From DAOSXA01 sp964526835 (GTDB taxonomy: Bacteria; Zixibacteria; MSB-5A5; GN15; FEB-12): 64,000 bases of DNA. Within the stretch, counting starts at the first letter, position 1. Each line of letters begins with the position of its first letter. The stretch covers positions 1 to 64,000 of the forward strand of contig CAZGMK010000002.1 in assembly GCA_964526835.1 (NCBI GenBank), in the 5' to 3' direction. Shown piece after piece: positions 7,714 through 16,282 of this stretch. The translations under genes and the position numbers were made by a program. The notes below the pieces were generated by a model that worked only from the letters and a program-made list of their open reading frames with translations, did not search any database and was not told the DNA's origin.

Positions 7714-8913
7714 TCATCCGAACTTGCCGATCATGTCGAACATCGGCAGATACATGGCGATCATGATTCCGCCGATCACCGCGCCCATGAACACAATCAC
7801 GACCGGCTCAATCATTGAGGTCAGCGTCGAAACGGCTTCATCGACTTCTTCATCGTAGAAATCGGCGATCTTCGTGAGCATCTCATCCAGGCCGCCGGTC
7901 TTCTCACCTACTGCAATCATCTGAGTCACCATCGGCGGGAACACACCGGAGTTCCTCAGTGGGCCGGTAATCGTCTCGCCCTCGGCGATGGCCACAACAG
8001 ACTTGTTGATGGCGTTAGCAATGACCTGATTGCCGGCGGTCTTGGCCGTGATCTCCAAAGCCTCGATAATAGACACACCCGAGGCCAGCAGCGTAGACAG
8101 CGTTCGAGTGAACCGGGCAACCGCCGACTTACGTACGAGGTTACCGATAACCGGAAAGGCCAGCATGGCTTTGTCGACGGCCAGCCCGCCCTGGGGTGTT
8201 TTCTTCCACCAGACGAAAGCAGCGGCGATTCCGATGGTCCCGAAGAATAAGGTCAGGAAGTTGGCCTGGAGAAAGTTGGAGATACTCAGTACGACTGCGG
8301 TCGGAGCCGGCAGTTCGGAGCCCATGTCCATGAACATCTTGGCGAAAACCGGAACAATGAAGGTCAACATACCGATGGTCACCGCGACGGCGACAAGCGC
8401 AACCACGGCCGGATACACCATGGCGCCTTTCACTTTTCTCACCAGGGCGTCGGCCTTTTCGCGATAGACCGCCAGACGCACCAGGATTGCGTCCAGGGCG
8501 CCGCCCATTTCGCCGGCCTCAACCATGTTCGTGTATAGCTGGTCAAACACTTTCGGATGACGAGCCATAGCTTCACTGAGCGTGGCTCCGCCGGAAACAC
8601 CCTCACGGACGTTGTCGATGATCTTGGCCAGTTCCTTGTTCTCGACCTGGGCGCCCAGAATCTCCAGACACTGGACCATCGGGAGGCCCGCGCCGATCAT
8701 GGTGGCGAACTGACGCGTGAAGCGAGAGACATCCACTTTCTTGATCCCCGTGCCGATCTTGATGTTCAGCTCCGGGGCCTTCTTATGGATGGAATTTACA
8801 ATGATCCGGTTCTGTCGCAGGACGCGCTCGAGATCCTCTTTGCTGGTGGCCTTCAGCTCGCCTTCGACGGCTGATCCGGCCAGGGTCTTGCCCTTATACA
8901 CAAATACCGGCAT
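7714..8913 (-). CDS. pilC: Type IV pilus inner-membrane platform protein PilC
   Basis: 399 residues, the usual PilC/GspF length. An N-terminal cytoplasmic region (VEGELKATSKEDLERVL) is followed by two GspF repeats (about 70-195 and 270-395). Membrane helices lie near 170-190, 215-240 and at the C-terminus (VVIVFMGAVIGGIMIAMYLPMF). PilC connects the PilB and PilT ATPases to pilin assembly at the inner membrane. The gene follows pilT with a 24-base gap, so they are probably co-transcribed. AAAGGA precedes the ATG at a good distance. Confidence 0.96.
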   Translation of the reverse strand: MPVFVYKGKTLAGSAVEGELKATSKEDLERVLRQNRIIVNSIHKKAPELNIKIGTGIKKVDVSRFTRQFATMIGAGLPMVQCLEILGAQVENKELAKIIDNVREGVSGGATLSEAMARHPKVFDQLYTNMVEAGEMGGALDAILVRLAVYREKADALVRKVKGAMVYPAVVALVAVAVTIGMLTFIVPVFAKMFMDMGSELPAPTAVVLSISNFLQANFLTLFFGTIGIAAAFVWWKKTPQGGLAVDKAMLAFPVIGNLVRKSAVARFTRTLSTLLASGVSIIEALEITAKTAGNQVIANAINKSVVAIAEGETITGPLRNSGVFPPMVTQMIAVGEKTGGLDEMLTKIADFYDEEVDEAVSTLTSMIEPVVIVFMGAVIGGIMIAMYLPMFDMIGKFG

Positions 8914-8937
8914 GGGTTAAGTCCTTTCTCGACCGGC

Positions 8938-10014
8938 TCAGGAGAAGGCCGGCGACTTGTGTTTGGACAGCATCTCGCTGAGCTCCTGGGTGTTGCCGCT
9001 GTAGCTCATGGCGTCATTGAGCGTGATCTTGCCGTTCAGATAGAGATCGGACAGCGACTGGTTCATCGTCTTCATGCCGTACTTCTGGCCTGACTGCATC
9101 ATCGAATACATCTGGTGAACCTTGTCATCGCGAACCAGGGCCCGAATCGCCGGAGTCACGACCAGGATCTCCTGCGCCACTATCCTGCCCCCGCCTATCC
9201 TCGGAATCAAACACTGGGACACAATCGCCTGCAGCGAAAACGACAGGGACACTCGCACCTGCTCCTGCTGGTTGGCGGGGAAGGAATCGACGATTCGGTT
9301 TATCGATTCGGCAGCCGAGTTGGTGTGCAGGGTGGCGAACGCCAAGTGACCCGTTTCGGCGATGGACAGTGCGGCCTCAATTGTCTCGAGGTCGCGCATC
9401 TCACCAACAAGGACCACATCAGGATCCTCGCGAAGAGCATACTTGAGAGCGGTGGCGAACGAGTTCGTATCGGAGTATACTTCGCGCTGGTTCACCAGGG
9501 CCATCTGGTGCCGATGAAGATACTCGATCGGGTCCTCTACCGTGATGATGTGCACCGCCCGCTCCCGATTGATCTTGTCAATGATCGCAGCCAGCGTCGT
9601 GGACTTACCGGAACCAGTCGGCCCGGTTACCAGAACCAACCCGCGCGGCAGTTTCGCGAACTCGCTGATCACCTTCGGCAAACCCAGTTCATCGAAGCTC
9701 TTCACTTCGTAGGGTATTTGCCTCAATACGACGGCGATGTTGCCCCGCTGCATGAACATGTTGCAGCGGAAACGGCTCATCGATTCAATGCCAAAGGAAA
9801 AATCCAGCTCAGAGGCCTGTTCGAATTTCAGCTTCTGCTTCTCGCTGAGCATCGAGTAGGCCAGCTTCTTAATATCCTCGCCGTTCAGACGATCGTACTT
9901 CAGACGCTGGAGCTTGCCGTCGATTCGCACCACTGGCGGTGACCCGACCGTGAGGTGAAGGTCGGATGCATCCATCTTAACCATCTGCTCGAGTAATTCG
10001 CGAAGAGATACCAT
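8938..10014 (-). CDS. pilT: Type IV pilus retraction ATPase PilT
   Basis: 358 residues. Walker A is GPTGSGKST (131-139). The Asp box EDPIEYLH, Walker B-like DPDVVLVGEMRD and His box TGHLAFATLHTN are visible. The PilT-specific AIRALVRDDKVHQ element near the C-terminus distinguishes it from PilB. PilT is a cytoplasmic hexamer that powers pilus retraction for twitching and DNA uptake. GGAG lies six bases before the ATG. The region upstream carries a sigma-28-like promoter sequence and a short hairpin. Confidence 0.96.
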   Translation of the reverse strand: MVSLRELLEQMVKMDASDLHLTVGSPPVVRIDGKLQRLKYDRLNGEDIKKLAYSMLSEKQKLKFEQASELDFSFGIESMSRFRCNMFMQRGNIAVVLRQIPYEVKSFDELGLPKVISEFAKLPRGLVLVTGPTGSGKSTTLAAIIDKINRERAVHIITVEDPIEYLHRHQMALVNQREVYSDTNSFATALKYALREDPDVVLVGEMRDLETIEAALSIAETGHLAFATLHTNSAAESINRIVDSFPANQQEQVRVSLSFSLQAIVSQCLIPRIGGGRIVAQEILVVTPAIRALVRDDKVHQMYSMMQSGQKYGMKTMNQSLSDLYLNGKITLNDAMSYSGNTQELSEMLSKHKSPAFS

Positions 10015-10049
10015 TCAGCACTCCGATTAACCGGCCGTTCAGAACACGT

Positions 10050-10063
10050 GCCCCAAATGGGGC
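10050..10063 (-). terminator. Short GC hairpin in the pilB-pilT gap
   Basis: GCCCC-AAAT-GGGGC, a 5-bp stem with a tetraloop. It lies between the proposed pilT promoter and the pilT start, so it may be a 5' leader hairpin of pilT rather than, or as well as, a pilB terminator. Confidence 0.35.
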
Positions 10064-10074
10064 GTCTTATACTA

Positions 10075-10100
10075 TTATCGGATTCCTGCGCCCGATCTTG
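10075..10100 (-). promoter_or_regulatory. Possible sigma-28-type promoter of pilT-pilC
   Basis: On the minus strand, TCAAG (10101-10097), a 14-base spacer and TCCGATAA (10082-10075). This resembles the FliA/SigD pattern of TAAA/TAAG, about 15 bases, then GCCGATAA. The same bases contain GATAAT, a good sigma-70 -10, but no sigma-70 -35 is visible at the right distance. Confidence 0.35.
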
Positions 10101-10164
10101 ACCGGAATCAGGACCTGATCATCAAGATAAGTGGTTGTCGGACAATAGAGTCGGTTAGGGAGGG

Positions 10165-11868
10165 TCAGGCGTTGCCCGATGTCTTGGCGAAGACCTCGTC
10201 AATGCTGACAATACCGGCCTTCATCTTCTCTACGGCGCACATACGCAGAGTATACATACCGTCGGTCAGGGCCTGATTTCGTATCTCTGAATCCGACGCC
10301 TGCTTGAGTATCAGCCTCTCGACCTCGGAGGATACCGGCATCACTTCGTAAATGCCGGTACGCCCCGACAGCCCGGTGTCGTTGCACTCGTTGCAGCCCC
10401 GCCCGGCGAAGGCGCGGATGTTCCGGAGCAGTTCCGGCGGGACATTCAGGCTCTCCACCTGTTCCTTTGTCAGATTGACCTCTTCCTTGCAGTTCTGGCA
10501 GATCGTCCGCATCATCCGTTGGGCCATGATGAGTTTGGTAGCCGAAGCAACCAGATAGAACGGCACCCCCATGTCCATCAGACGATTGATCGACGAGGGA
10601 GCATCATTGGTGTGCAGGGTCGAGAACACCAGGTGACCGGTCAGCGCAGCGCGAATGGCAATCTCCGCCGTCTCACCGTCACGGATCTCACCGACCATAA
10701 TGACATCCGGGTCCTGGCGCAGGAACGATCGCAGGGCGGCGGCGAAAGTCATACCGATATCCGAACGTACCGCCACCTGATTGATGCCTTCAAAGTTAAA
10801 CTCGACCGGGTCCTCAGCCGTCATGATGTTGATATCGACCGTATTGATCTGCTTGAGCGCCGAATACAGAGTCGTGGTCTTACCGGATCCGGTCGGACCG
10901 GTGACCAGGATGATCCCGAACGGCAAGTGAATGGCCTTGCCAAACTTCTTGAGATCCTCCTCGCGAAAGCCGAGTTCCGTCATGTTAACGCGCAGCGCCG
11001 TCGGATCCAGGATTCGCATCACCACTTTCTCGCCGAATATGGTCGGCAGGACACTGACACGAAGGTCGACCGTACGGCCCGCTATCTTGATCTTAATGCG
11101 CCCATCCTGCGGCAGCCGGCGCTCCGAGATGTCGAGGTCGGCCATGATCTTCACACGCGAAACTATCGCCGCGCGGTACTTGAACGGCAGCGGCGCCATT
11201 TCCTGCAGGTCCCCATCGACGCGGTAGCGAACGCGAATACGCTTCTCATAGGTCTCGATGTGAATGTCGGAGGCCCCCATGCGGATCGCATCGCCGATGA
11301 TCGAATCAACCAGCTTGACCAGCGGCTTGTCCTGAATCGCCGAAAGCAGGTCAGACTCGCTAGGCCCCTCCTCGGAGGTCTCCACCACCTCCAGTCCGGA
11401 ATCGTCCTCCAGCCCCTTGATGATCTCCGAAAGGCCGCCGCTGTCCTTGTAGTAGAAGTCGATCGCCTTCTGGATCGCTTTTTCATCGGACATGACCGGT
11501 TGCACGGTACAGCCGGTGATGAACTTTATGGCATCGAGAACATAGACATTGTTCGGATCGCTGATCGCCACCAGGAGGGTGCGATTGAGCTTGGAAATGG
11601 CGATTACCTTGAACTTGCGGGCTATGTCGGAAGGAATAAGCTGAACGACTTCGGGATTCAGCTCAATGTCGCCCAGACGTACGGTGCCGATTTTCAGATG
11701 CTTGCCGATGAGTTTCGATATCTCATCCTCTGAGGCCACCGCCCCGATCTCGACCAGGGCGGCCTCGAATTTCATCTGTTTTTCGGTTACCAGGGCCCTG
11801 GCTTGATCGGCCTGCTCCGGCGTGATCTTGCCGGCCTTGACCAAGATGGCCCCTAGCTCGGTGGTCAT
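10165..11868 (-). CDS. pilB: Type IV pilus extension ATPase PilB
   Basis: 567 residues, typical of PilB/GspE. An N-terminal MshEN-like domain (about 1-150) precedes the motor. Walker A GPTGSGKT occupies 324-331, and the AEDPVEF Asp box, DPDVIMVGEIRD Walker B and TGHLVFSTLHTND His box follow. The zinc tetracysteine module CQNC ... CNEC, typical of PilB, lies at about 455-495. It powers pilus extension from the cytoplasmic face, working with PilC. The Shine-Dalgarno ahead of the ATG is weak. Confidence 0.96.
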   Translation of the reverse strand: MTTELGAILVKAGKITPEQADQARALVTEKQMKFEAALVEIGAVASEDEISKLIGKHLKIGTVRLGDIELNPEVVQLIPSDIARKFKVIAISKLNRTLLVAISDPNNVYVLDAIKFITGCTVQPVMSDEKAIQKAIDFYYKDSGGLSEIIKGLEDDSGLEVVETSEEGPSESDLLSAIQDKPLVKLVDSIIGDAIRMGASDIHIETYEKRIRVRYRVDGDLQEMAPLPFKYRAAIVSRVKIMADLDISERRLPQDGRIKIKIAGRTVDLRVSVLPTIFGEKVVMRILDPTALRVNMTELGFREEDLKKFGKAIHLPFGIILVTGPTGSGKTTTLYSALKQINTVDINIMTAEDPVEFNFEGINQVAVRSDIGMTFAAALRSFLRQDPDVIMVGEIRDGETAEIAIRAALTGHLVFSTLHTNDAPSSINRLMDMGVPFYLVASATKLIMAQRMMRTICQNCKEEVNLTKEQVESLNVPPELLRNIRAFAGRGCNECNDTGLSGRTGIYEVMPVSSEVERLILKQASDSEIRNQALTDGMYTLRMCAVEKMKAGIVSIDEVFAKTSGNA

Positions 11869-11941
11869 ACTACCGGCCCGTAAGGCGTTTAAGGTTACAA
11901 CTCAGGCGAGACACAACGATATGAGAATGGCCCCGATCGTC

Positions 11942-12433
11942 CTAGTCCTGAAAGATATCGTCTAACTTGTCCTGCGCCATGTCAGTGAACGAATCGTTCA
12001 CCGTATTCTGCCCCTTGTCAGATGTATCGGCCTTGATCTGCTCGAATATCTTGGCCAGTTCACCGGCCGTCTCCTTGGCATAAAGTCGAACCATACCGAT
12101 GGTCGTACGATCGTCGAATATGACCACCAGAATCGACCTCTCCCCGGCCAGCGACATGTGAATGTGGTCCTTCTTGCCCTGGTGAAAGAGAACCGAAAAC
12201 TCATCCTCACCGACCAGACGAGCAATCTCCTTGGTAGAAGCAAACGAGCCGGCCAGCAAAGCGGCCAGGGCCGTCGTATCCAGCGAATGAGTGAAACCCT
12301 GGCGAGAGATCAAGTGGCCGTCCTTGTCTACCAGCAGGGCGCACTTGGCCTCGGCCCCTTTGAGCATTTTGTTGAGGTGGGTCTCAATCTTCTTGATCTC
12401 CGCCTCGTAAATTATGAGCGTGTCCTCAGACAT
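11942..12433 (-). CDS. Roadblock/LC7-domain protein (MglB-like)
   Basis: 163 residues. A roadblock fold at about 15-135 is indicated by KCALLVDKDGHLISRQG, TTALAALLAGSFASTKEIARL and the final helix KETAGELAKIFEQI. An acidic/amide tail follows. MglB-type roadblock dimers act as GTPase-activating proteins for MglA. The gene starts 17 bases after the MglA-type GTPase gene with AGGAGG before its ATG, so the two are in one operon. It is the best MglB candidate in the cluster because it is full-length and adjacent to the GTPase; GAP activity is inferred. Confidence 0.82.
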   Translation of the reverse strand: MSEDTLIIYEAEIKKIETHLNKMLKGAEAKCALLVDKDGHLISRQGFTHSLDTTALAALLAGSFASTKEIARLVGEDEFSVLFHQGKKDHIHMSLAGERSILVVIFDDRTTIGMVRLYAKETAGELAKIFEQIKADTSDKGQNTVNDSFTDMAQDKLDDIFQD

Positions 12434-12450
12434 CGATGCCTCCTGGGTGG

Positions 12451-13533
12451 CTACTTGATACCGAACAGTCGTTTGAAGAATCCGCGTTTCTGACGACGTC
12501 GTCGCAAAGGCGGCGCCATTGACGGCGATTGCGCAACTTGCTCCTCGCTCTCCTGTGCATCCTCGGCCGGTCGCTGAGCACCCTCGACTGAATCACTCCG
12601 AACCGGCGGTGGCGAGGCCTGCGGCGTGGGCGTTCCAGCCTTCGCCTCTTCGGTCGCATCGCCGGGGAACGGACGTGGTTGCGGAGGCGACTGTGGGGCC
12701 ACCGGTTGCGCTCCGCCCGTCACCTGCGGCTCAGGTGGTGCGGCCGCCGAGGGCTGCCGCGCTGCCGCGGTTGACGGAGCCGACCGATCATCAGGCTGCT
12801 GAGTCGATTCGGCGATCCCGGCGGATACCAACTCCGGCTGGGCAGAGGACGCAGCTTGGTGTTCCGGCGATGCTCCCTGCACCTGCGGACCCGGCTCGAC
12901 GACATTCTCCCGGACAGGAGCCGCGCTGGCCGTGCGTGAACGACTGCTGCCCGCGTTCTTGGCCTTCTCCAGCACCAGCTTGATAATCAACTTCAGCGTA
13001 TCAAACACGCCATTACCGATCGTCGCCGAGGCCTCGAAGCTGGGCCAGCCCCGGGTATTGAGCTTCGACTCCATCTCGCTGACCGGTAATACCCCCGGAA
13101 GATCGCGCTTGTTGTACTGGATCACCACCGGCAGATCATCCATGTTGTAACCGTATTCGTGGAGGTTGTCCTCCAAGTTAACCAACGACTCGATGTTCTC
13201 GTCCATCTTGTCCGGCTGGCTGTCGGCTACGAACACCAGGCCATCGACCCCGCGGAGAACCAGCTTCCGCGTGGCGTTGTAATAGACCTGACCGGGAACC
13301 GTATACAACTGAAACTTGGCCGCGAAACCATTGATTGTCCCGATATTGATTGGGAGGAAGTCGAAATACAGGGTTCGGTCGGCTTCGGTGGCCAGTGAAA
13401 TCAGGTTGCCGCGAGTGTTGCCGGGCACTTTGGCGTGCACATATTGCAGGTTGGTTGTCTTGCCCGATAACCCCGGACCATAGTAGACAATCTTGCAGCA
13501 AACTTCTCGCGCCGAGTAGTTGATGGAAACCAT
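12451..13533 (-). CDS. MglA-type small GTPase with long proline-rich C-terminal tail
   Basis: 360 residues. The GTPase core (1-195) has P-loop YYGPGLSGKTTN (17-28), switch II TVPGQ (79-82 region) and base-specificity motif NKRD (141-144), all as in MglA of Myxococcus and Thermus. MglA proteins are about 195 residues, so residues 196-360 are an addition. This is a Pro/Ala/Gln/Ser-rich, apparently disordered linker ending in a basic-aromatic segment (RRRRQKRGFFKRLFGIK). MglA sets cell polarity and activates type IV pili at the pole. Location between roadblock genes and beside pilB supports that role. Confidence 0.88.
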   Translation of the reverse strand: MVSINYSAREVCCKIVYYGPGLSGKTTNLQYVHAKVPGNTRGNLISLATEADRTLYFDFLPINIGTINGFAAKFQLYTVPGQVYYNATRKLVLRGVDGLVFVADSQPDKMDENIESLVNLEDNLHEYGYNMDDLPVVIQYNKRDLPGVLPVSEMESKLNTRGWPSFEASATIGNGVFDTLKLIIKLVLEKAKNAGSSRSRTASAAPVRENVVEPGPQVQGASPEHQAASSAQPELVSAGIAESTQQPDDRSAPSTAAARQPSAAAPPEPQVTGGAQPVAPQSPPQPRPFPGDATEEAKAGTPTPQASPPPVRSDSVEGAQRPAEDAQESEEQVAQSPSMAPPLRRRRQKRGFFKRLFGIK

Positions 13534-13565
13534 GCGTTATATCCCTGATGACCCGAGTCGACGCC

Positions 13566-13907
13566 TCACCGCGCCAGGGCCAGTTTGCTGATTGCGTTCT
13601 TCATTTCGAGCCTGATCAGCCCGACATTGACTTCTTGTTCCGTTGTCACCACCAGGATTCCCAAACCGGCGTCGGCAAAGAACAGCTTGGCGTTGTCCGC
13701 CTCGATTGTTACCTGCTTGAGTGGTTCAGTCTGCAGACGATCAAGCGATTTCGTAATACTGCTGGTAATCGAGGCAGCCAGCGCCCCAACCGTCTCGCTG
13801 TCCTGACCCGTATCGAGGTCGGCGGCAATGACGATTCCGTCGCTGCCGACCACCATAGATCCGGTCACGCCGGTGGTTTTGTTAAGGTCGCTAAGCACTT
13901 CGTACAT
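13566..13907 (-). CDS. Small roadblock/LC7-domain protein
   Basis: 113 residues from the ATG at 13907, which has GGAG eight bases upstream; a start at 13928 would leave a short non-conserved extension. A single roadblock domain fills the protein: GSMVVGSDGIVIAADL, the helix SETVGALAASITSSITKSL, and LGILVVTTEQEVNVGLIRLEM. It overlaps the end of the upstream membrane-roadblock gene by 17 bases and precedes the GTPase gene, so translation is probably coupled. It may be a regulatory subunit for the GTPase or pair with another roadblock here. Confidence 0.8.
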   Translation of the reverse strand: MYEVLSDLNKTTGVTGSMVVGSDGIVIAADLDTGQDSETVGALAASITSSITKSLDRLQTEPLKQVTIEADNAKLFFADAGLGILVVTTEQEVNVGLIRLEMKNAISKLALAR

Positions 13908-14913
13908 GACTGGTCTCCATGTTCTCAAATAACTCGGGACTGTATCTCTGGGCCAGGTACTGGCGAACCATCTCCAGGGCCTGGGTCACCCGGATCGAAA
14001 GCGTATCGCTCATCTGGCGTTCGGCCACCACCATCAGGGCGAACTGGCGATCGAAAGCGACGATGATCTTCTTGTCGGGAAGCAAGAGATTCAGTTTTTC
14101 GGGCTCGTCCAATCCGGCCCTGGCCAGGACTTCTTGATTCTGCTGCTTCAGCAGCCAACAATAGGGCGCCCAGTCCTCGGCGATCAGGTTGCCACGACTG
14201 AAGCTACCCAGAAGAAGACCTTCCCTGTCGACCACACCGGCCATCATCACAGCACCGTCTTCTCCGATATATCTGGCGGCCCGCTCAAAGCCACTGAGAT
14301 CGCCGGGGTGTCCCGTCTCCTGCGTTGTATTCTTCTCGACCATATTTTCCCGCCACTCTGATGTGATCTCCGGCTCCGTGGGTTCAGATATCGGTCTGTT
14401 TTGCCGCGGCGGCGCCGGCTGGGCCGTGGTTGTCTCGCGATGGTTGTCCTCTCGCTGCATCTGCAGAGCCGGCGACTGGCCCGGAGTCTGAGACTCTCTC
14501 ACCGGTCGATTCTTATGACCTTCACCGAGTAGTCCCGACAACGCCGGCTTGAGCACAAACGGCGCCGCGACAATGTGAAACACGACTACCGGAAGATATC
14601 CCGACATTCCCAGGGCCAGCGACACGCGAACATTCATCGAATACATGGCGGCGATAAACACACCGAAGAGCGCGCCCAAAACCAGACGATAGACCAAACA
14701 GACAGCTCCCGCCTGAACAAGCTGAATGAGATTCGCTCGACGGTGGAACAGCCACAGCACCAATCCGTAGAAAACAATCTCATACAATGCGGTTATCAGC
14801 GAGGCGCGCGCCAGATCGGTGCCGAATCGTTCCGGGAAGACGATTACCGGAGCAATCACCAACACCAAGGAAAGAAGAGCGACTTGTCGCGATACCCTGG
14901 ATGTAAGTTCCAT
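13891..14913 (-). CDS. Membrane protein with cytoplasmic C-terminal roadblock-like domain
   Basis: 340 residues from the ATG at 14913, chosen because AAGGA lies six bases before it; a TTG two codons upstream would abut that Shine-Dalgarno. Four or so membrane helices occupy about 10-125 (SLVLVIAPVIVF, ALYEIVFYGLVLWLF, YRLVLGALFGVFIAAM, LPVVVFHIVAAPFVL). A Pro/Gln/Thr-rich linker (about 135-215) follows. The C-terminal domain has the roadblock pattern (VMMAGVVDREGLLLGSF ... IIVAFDRQFALMVVAERQM). It could tether roadblock/GTPase assemblies to the inner membrane. That role is inference from domains and operon position. Confidence 0.72.
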   Translation of the reverse strand: MELTSRVSRQVALLSLVLVIAPVIVFPERFGTDLARASLITALYEIVFYGLVLWLFHRRANLIQLVQAGAVCLVYRLVLGALFGVFIAAMYSMNVRVSLALGMSGYLPVVVFHIVAAPFVLKPALSGLLGEGHKNRPVRESQTPGQSPALQMQREDNHRETTTAQPAPPRQNRPISEPTEPEITSEWRENMVEKNTTQETGHPGDLSGFERAARYIGEDGAVMMAGVVDREGLLLGSFSRGNLIAEDWAPYCWLLKQQNQEVLARAGLDEPEKLNLLLPDKKIIVAFDRQFALMVVAERQMSDTLSIRVTQALEMVRQYLAQRYSPELFENMETSHVRSA

Positions 14914-14927
14914 GCGCAATCCTTGTG

Positions 14928-15800
14928 CTAAGCCAGCCTGCTCAGCAGGCCTTCCAATCTCATCCGTAAGCTTCCGAGGTTGGCGTCGCAGCCAACCACG
15001 AACAAGAAGAATCCATCGGTTCGACTAACCAAATAAAAAGAACGGCCCTCCGTCTCGATAAGCACCGTCACGGTGCGTCCCCACGCCTGCTCATCGAGCT
15101 CGTCGTGCAGCTGGCGGTCGACCTGAGCCATGGTTGCAGCGTATGCACTGGCGTCGCCGGCCAGCGTCCACTCCGAGGCCGCGATAAGTCCCTCTCGGTT
15201 GACAAACAGCGCTCCATCGACTCCATTTATGACTATGGCCTCTTCCAGGAGTTGCTCGATCGGCAGAGGTGGAGCCGCCTTGGACTTGTCGGCGCCGCCC
15301 GGGGTGTCCGGGGCGGTGTCGGTCGTATCCTCCGGGGCTGTGGTCGCAGCCGTTGTCTCCCCCGTCATAGCCGCCTGTTGCTCCGGCAGCTGCCGGGCGA
15401 TATCCAGCAGCTTCTTGATCTGGCCGTTTTCCGGATCGCCCTGGTGAAGACGCTTCAACAGCTTGATGGCCGGACCGAATTCGCCTTTGTAGATGTATAT
15501 CTCGGCCAGCAACAACTCGGTGGACCGAGTCCAGCCGTCCAACTCGGCGGCCTTCTTGGCTTCGGTCTCCGCCCAATCGTACTGGCGGCGATCAAGATTG
15601 ATCTTGGCCATGACCACATGAGCCGAGCCATAGGAAGGGTGTATCTTCAGACCACTCTGACACACCCGGAAGGCCTTATCGAGCTCGCCCTTGCGCCGAT
15701 AAGCCTCGGCCAGTGCGGCGAATATCTGAGAGTTCGGATCACCATCCAGTATCTTCCGACACTTGTCGATCCGCTCTTGTATTTCGGCTATATCTGCCAC
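14928..15800 (-). CDS. TPR protein with C-terminal roadblock domain
   Basis: 290 residues with a GTG start. Residues 5-145 contain tandem TPR-like helices (SQIFAALAEAYRRKGELDKA, SAHVVMAKINLDRRQYDWAE, ELLLAEIYIYKGEFGPAIKL). A Thr/Ala/Pro-rich linker (about 145-180) leads to a roadblock domain (INGVDGALFVNREGLIAAS ... SFYLVSRTDGFFLFVVG). It is the first gene of the GTPase cassette and has a strong sigma-70 promoter. In Myxococcus the TPR protein SgmX links MglA-GTP to pili. A similar adaptor role is a reasonable inference, but the roadblock fusion differs from SgmX. Confidence 0.78.
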   Translation of the reverse strand: MADIAEIQERIDKCRKILDGDPNSQIFAALAEAYRRKGELDKAFRVCQSGLKIHPSYGSAHVVMAKINLDRRQYDWAETEAKKAAELDGWTRSTELLLAEIYIYKGEFGPAIKLLKRLHQGDPENGQIKKLLDIARQLPEQQAAMTGETTAATTAPEDTTDTAPDTPGGADKSKAAPPLPIEQLLEEAIVINGVDGALFVNREGLIAASEWTLAGDASAYAATMAQVDRQLHDELDEQAWGRTVTVLIETEGRSFYLVSRTDGFFLFVVGCDANLGSLRMRLEGLLSRLA

Positions 15801-15863
15801 GTTATTAAGCTAACTCGCTACCGGGTATTAGATTATCTCTGAGACAAATTCTCTCGGCGGCTA

Positions 15864-15892
15864 AGTATAAATACCACATAAGAATATGTCAA
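15864..15892 (-). promoter_or_regulatory. Strong sigma-70 promoter of the roadblock/MglA operon
   Basis: On the minus strand, a perfect TTGACA (15892-15887), a 17-base spacer and TATACT (15869-15864). Expected leader of about 55 bases before the GTG at 15800. Within that leader is a GATAATCTAATACCCGG sequence that resembles part of the region upstream of the DUF4388 gene. Confidence 0.7.
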
Positions 15893-15904
15893 CTCAAATC
15901 GTTG

Positions 15905-16267
15905 TCAGCCAAGGGTTCGCCTGACCCAGAAGACTCCGTACCCGAAGCAACCCAGACACAGAAGCCACAAAGCCTGCTGAACATATTCCGGCATGATCAT
16001 TATCTCGGTGCTGTGCAACAGCTTACTCAGCTGCGCCAGTGCCATTGCAGCGAAACCCGCAAGGAACAGCCGCCAGGCACGATTGAGCGCGCCGCCACGG
16101 GTCAGGTTCATCACCTGGGCCGCTCCAACCGCTCCGAATATGGCCGCGCCTATGACGAGAACTCCTAACAGACCCGGAGGCGTTGCGATCACCGCGAGGT
16201 TGGCGGCGTGGGAAGTCTCCGCCAGCAACAAGGCAAGCGGCAAACACAGGGCTAGTTTTCTCTTCAT
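15905..16267 (-). CDS. Small inner-membrane protein, unknown function
   Basis: 120 residues from the ATG at 16267, preceded by GAGG at nine bases; an in-frame TTG at 16282 is a poorer start. A signal-peptide-like N-terminus (LALCLPLALLLAETSHAA) is followed by three hydrophobic helices (LGVLVIGAAIFGAVGAAQVM, RLFLAGFAAMALAQLSKLL, QALWLLCLGCFGYGVFWV). It begins 15 bases after the DUF4388 gene and so shares its transcript. I do not recognise a family. Position suggests a membrane component of the pilus/polarity module. Confidence 0.65.
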   Translation of the reverse strand: MKRKLALCLPLALLLAETSHAANLAVIATPPGLLGVLVIGAAIFGAVGAAQVMNLTRGGALNRAWRLFLAGFAAMALAQLSKLLHSTEIMIMPEYVQQALWLLCLGCFGYGVFWVRRTLG

Positions 16268-16282
16268 GAAATCTATCCTCAA

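Noticed and set aside
10519..11733. 404-codon open frame antisense to pilB
   Set aside because: Shadow of a highly conserved ATPase; composition rich in Arg, His and Asp with no recognisable domain.
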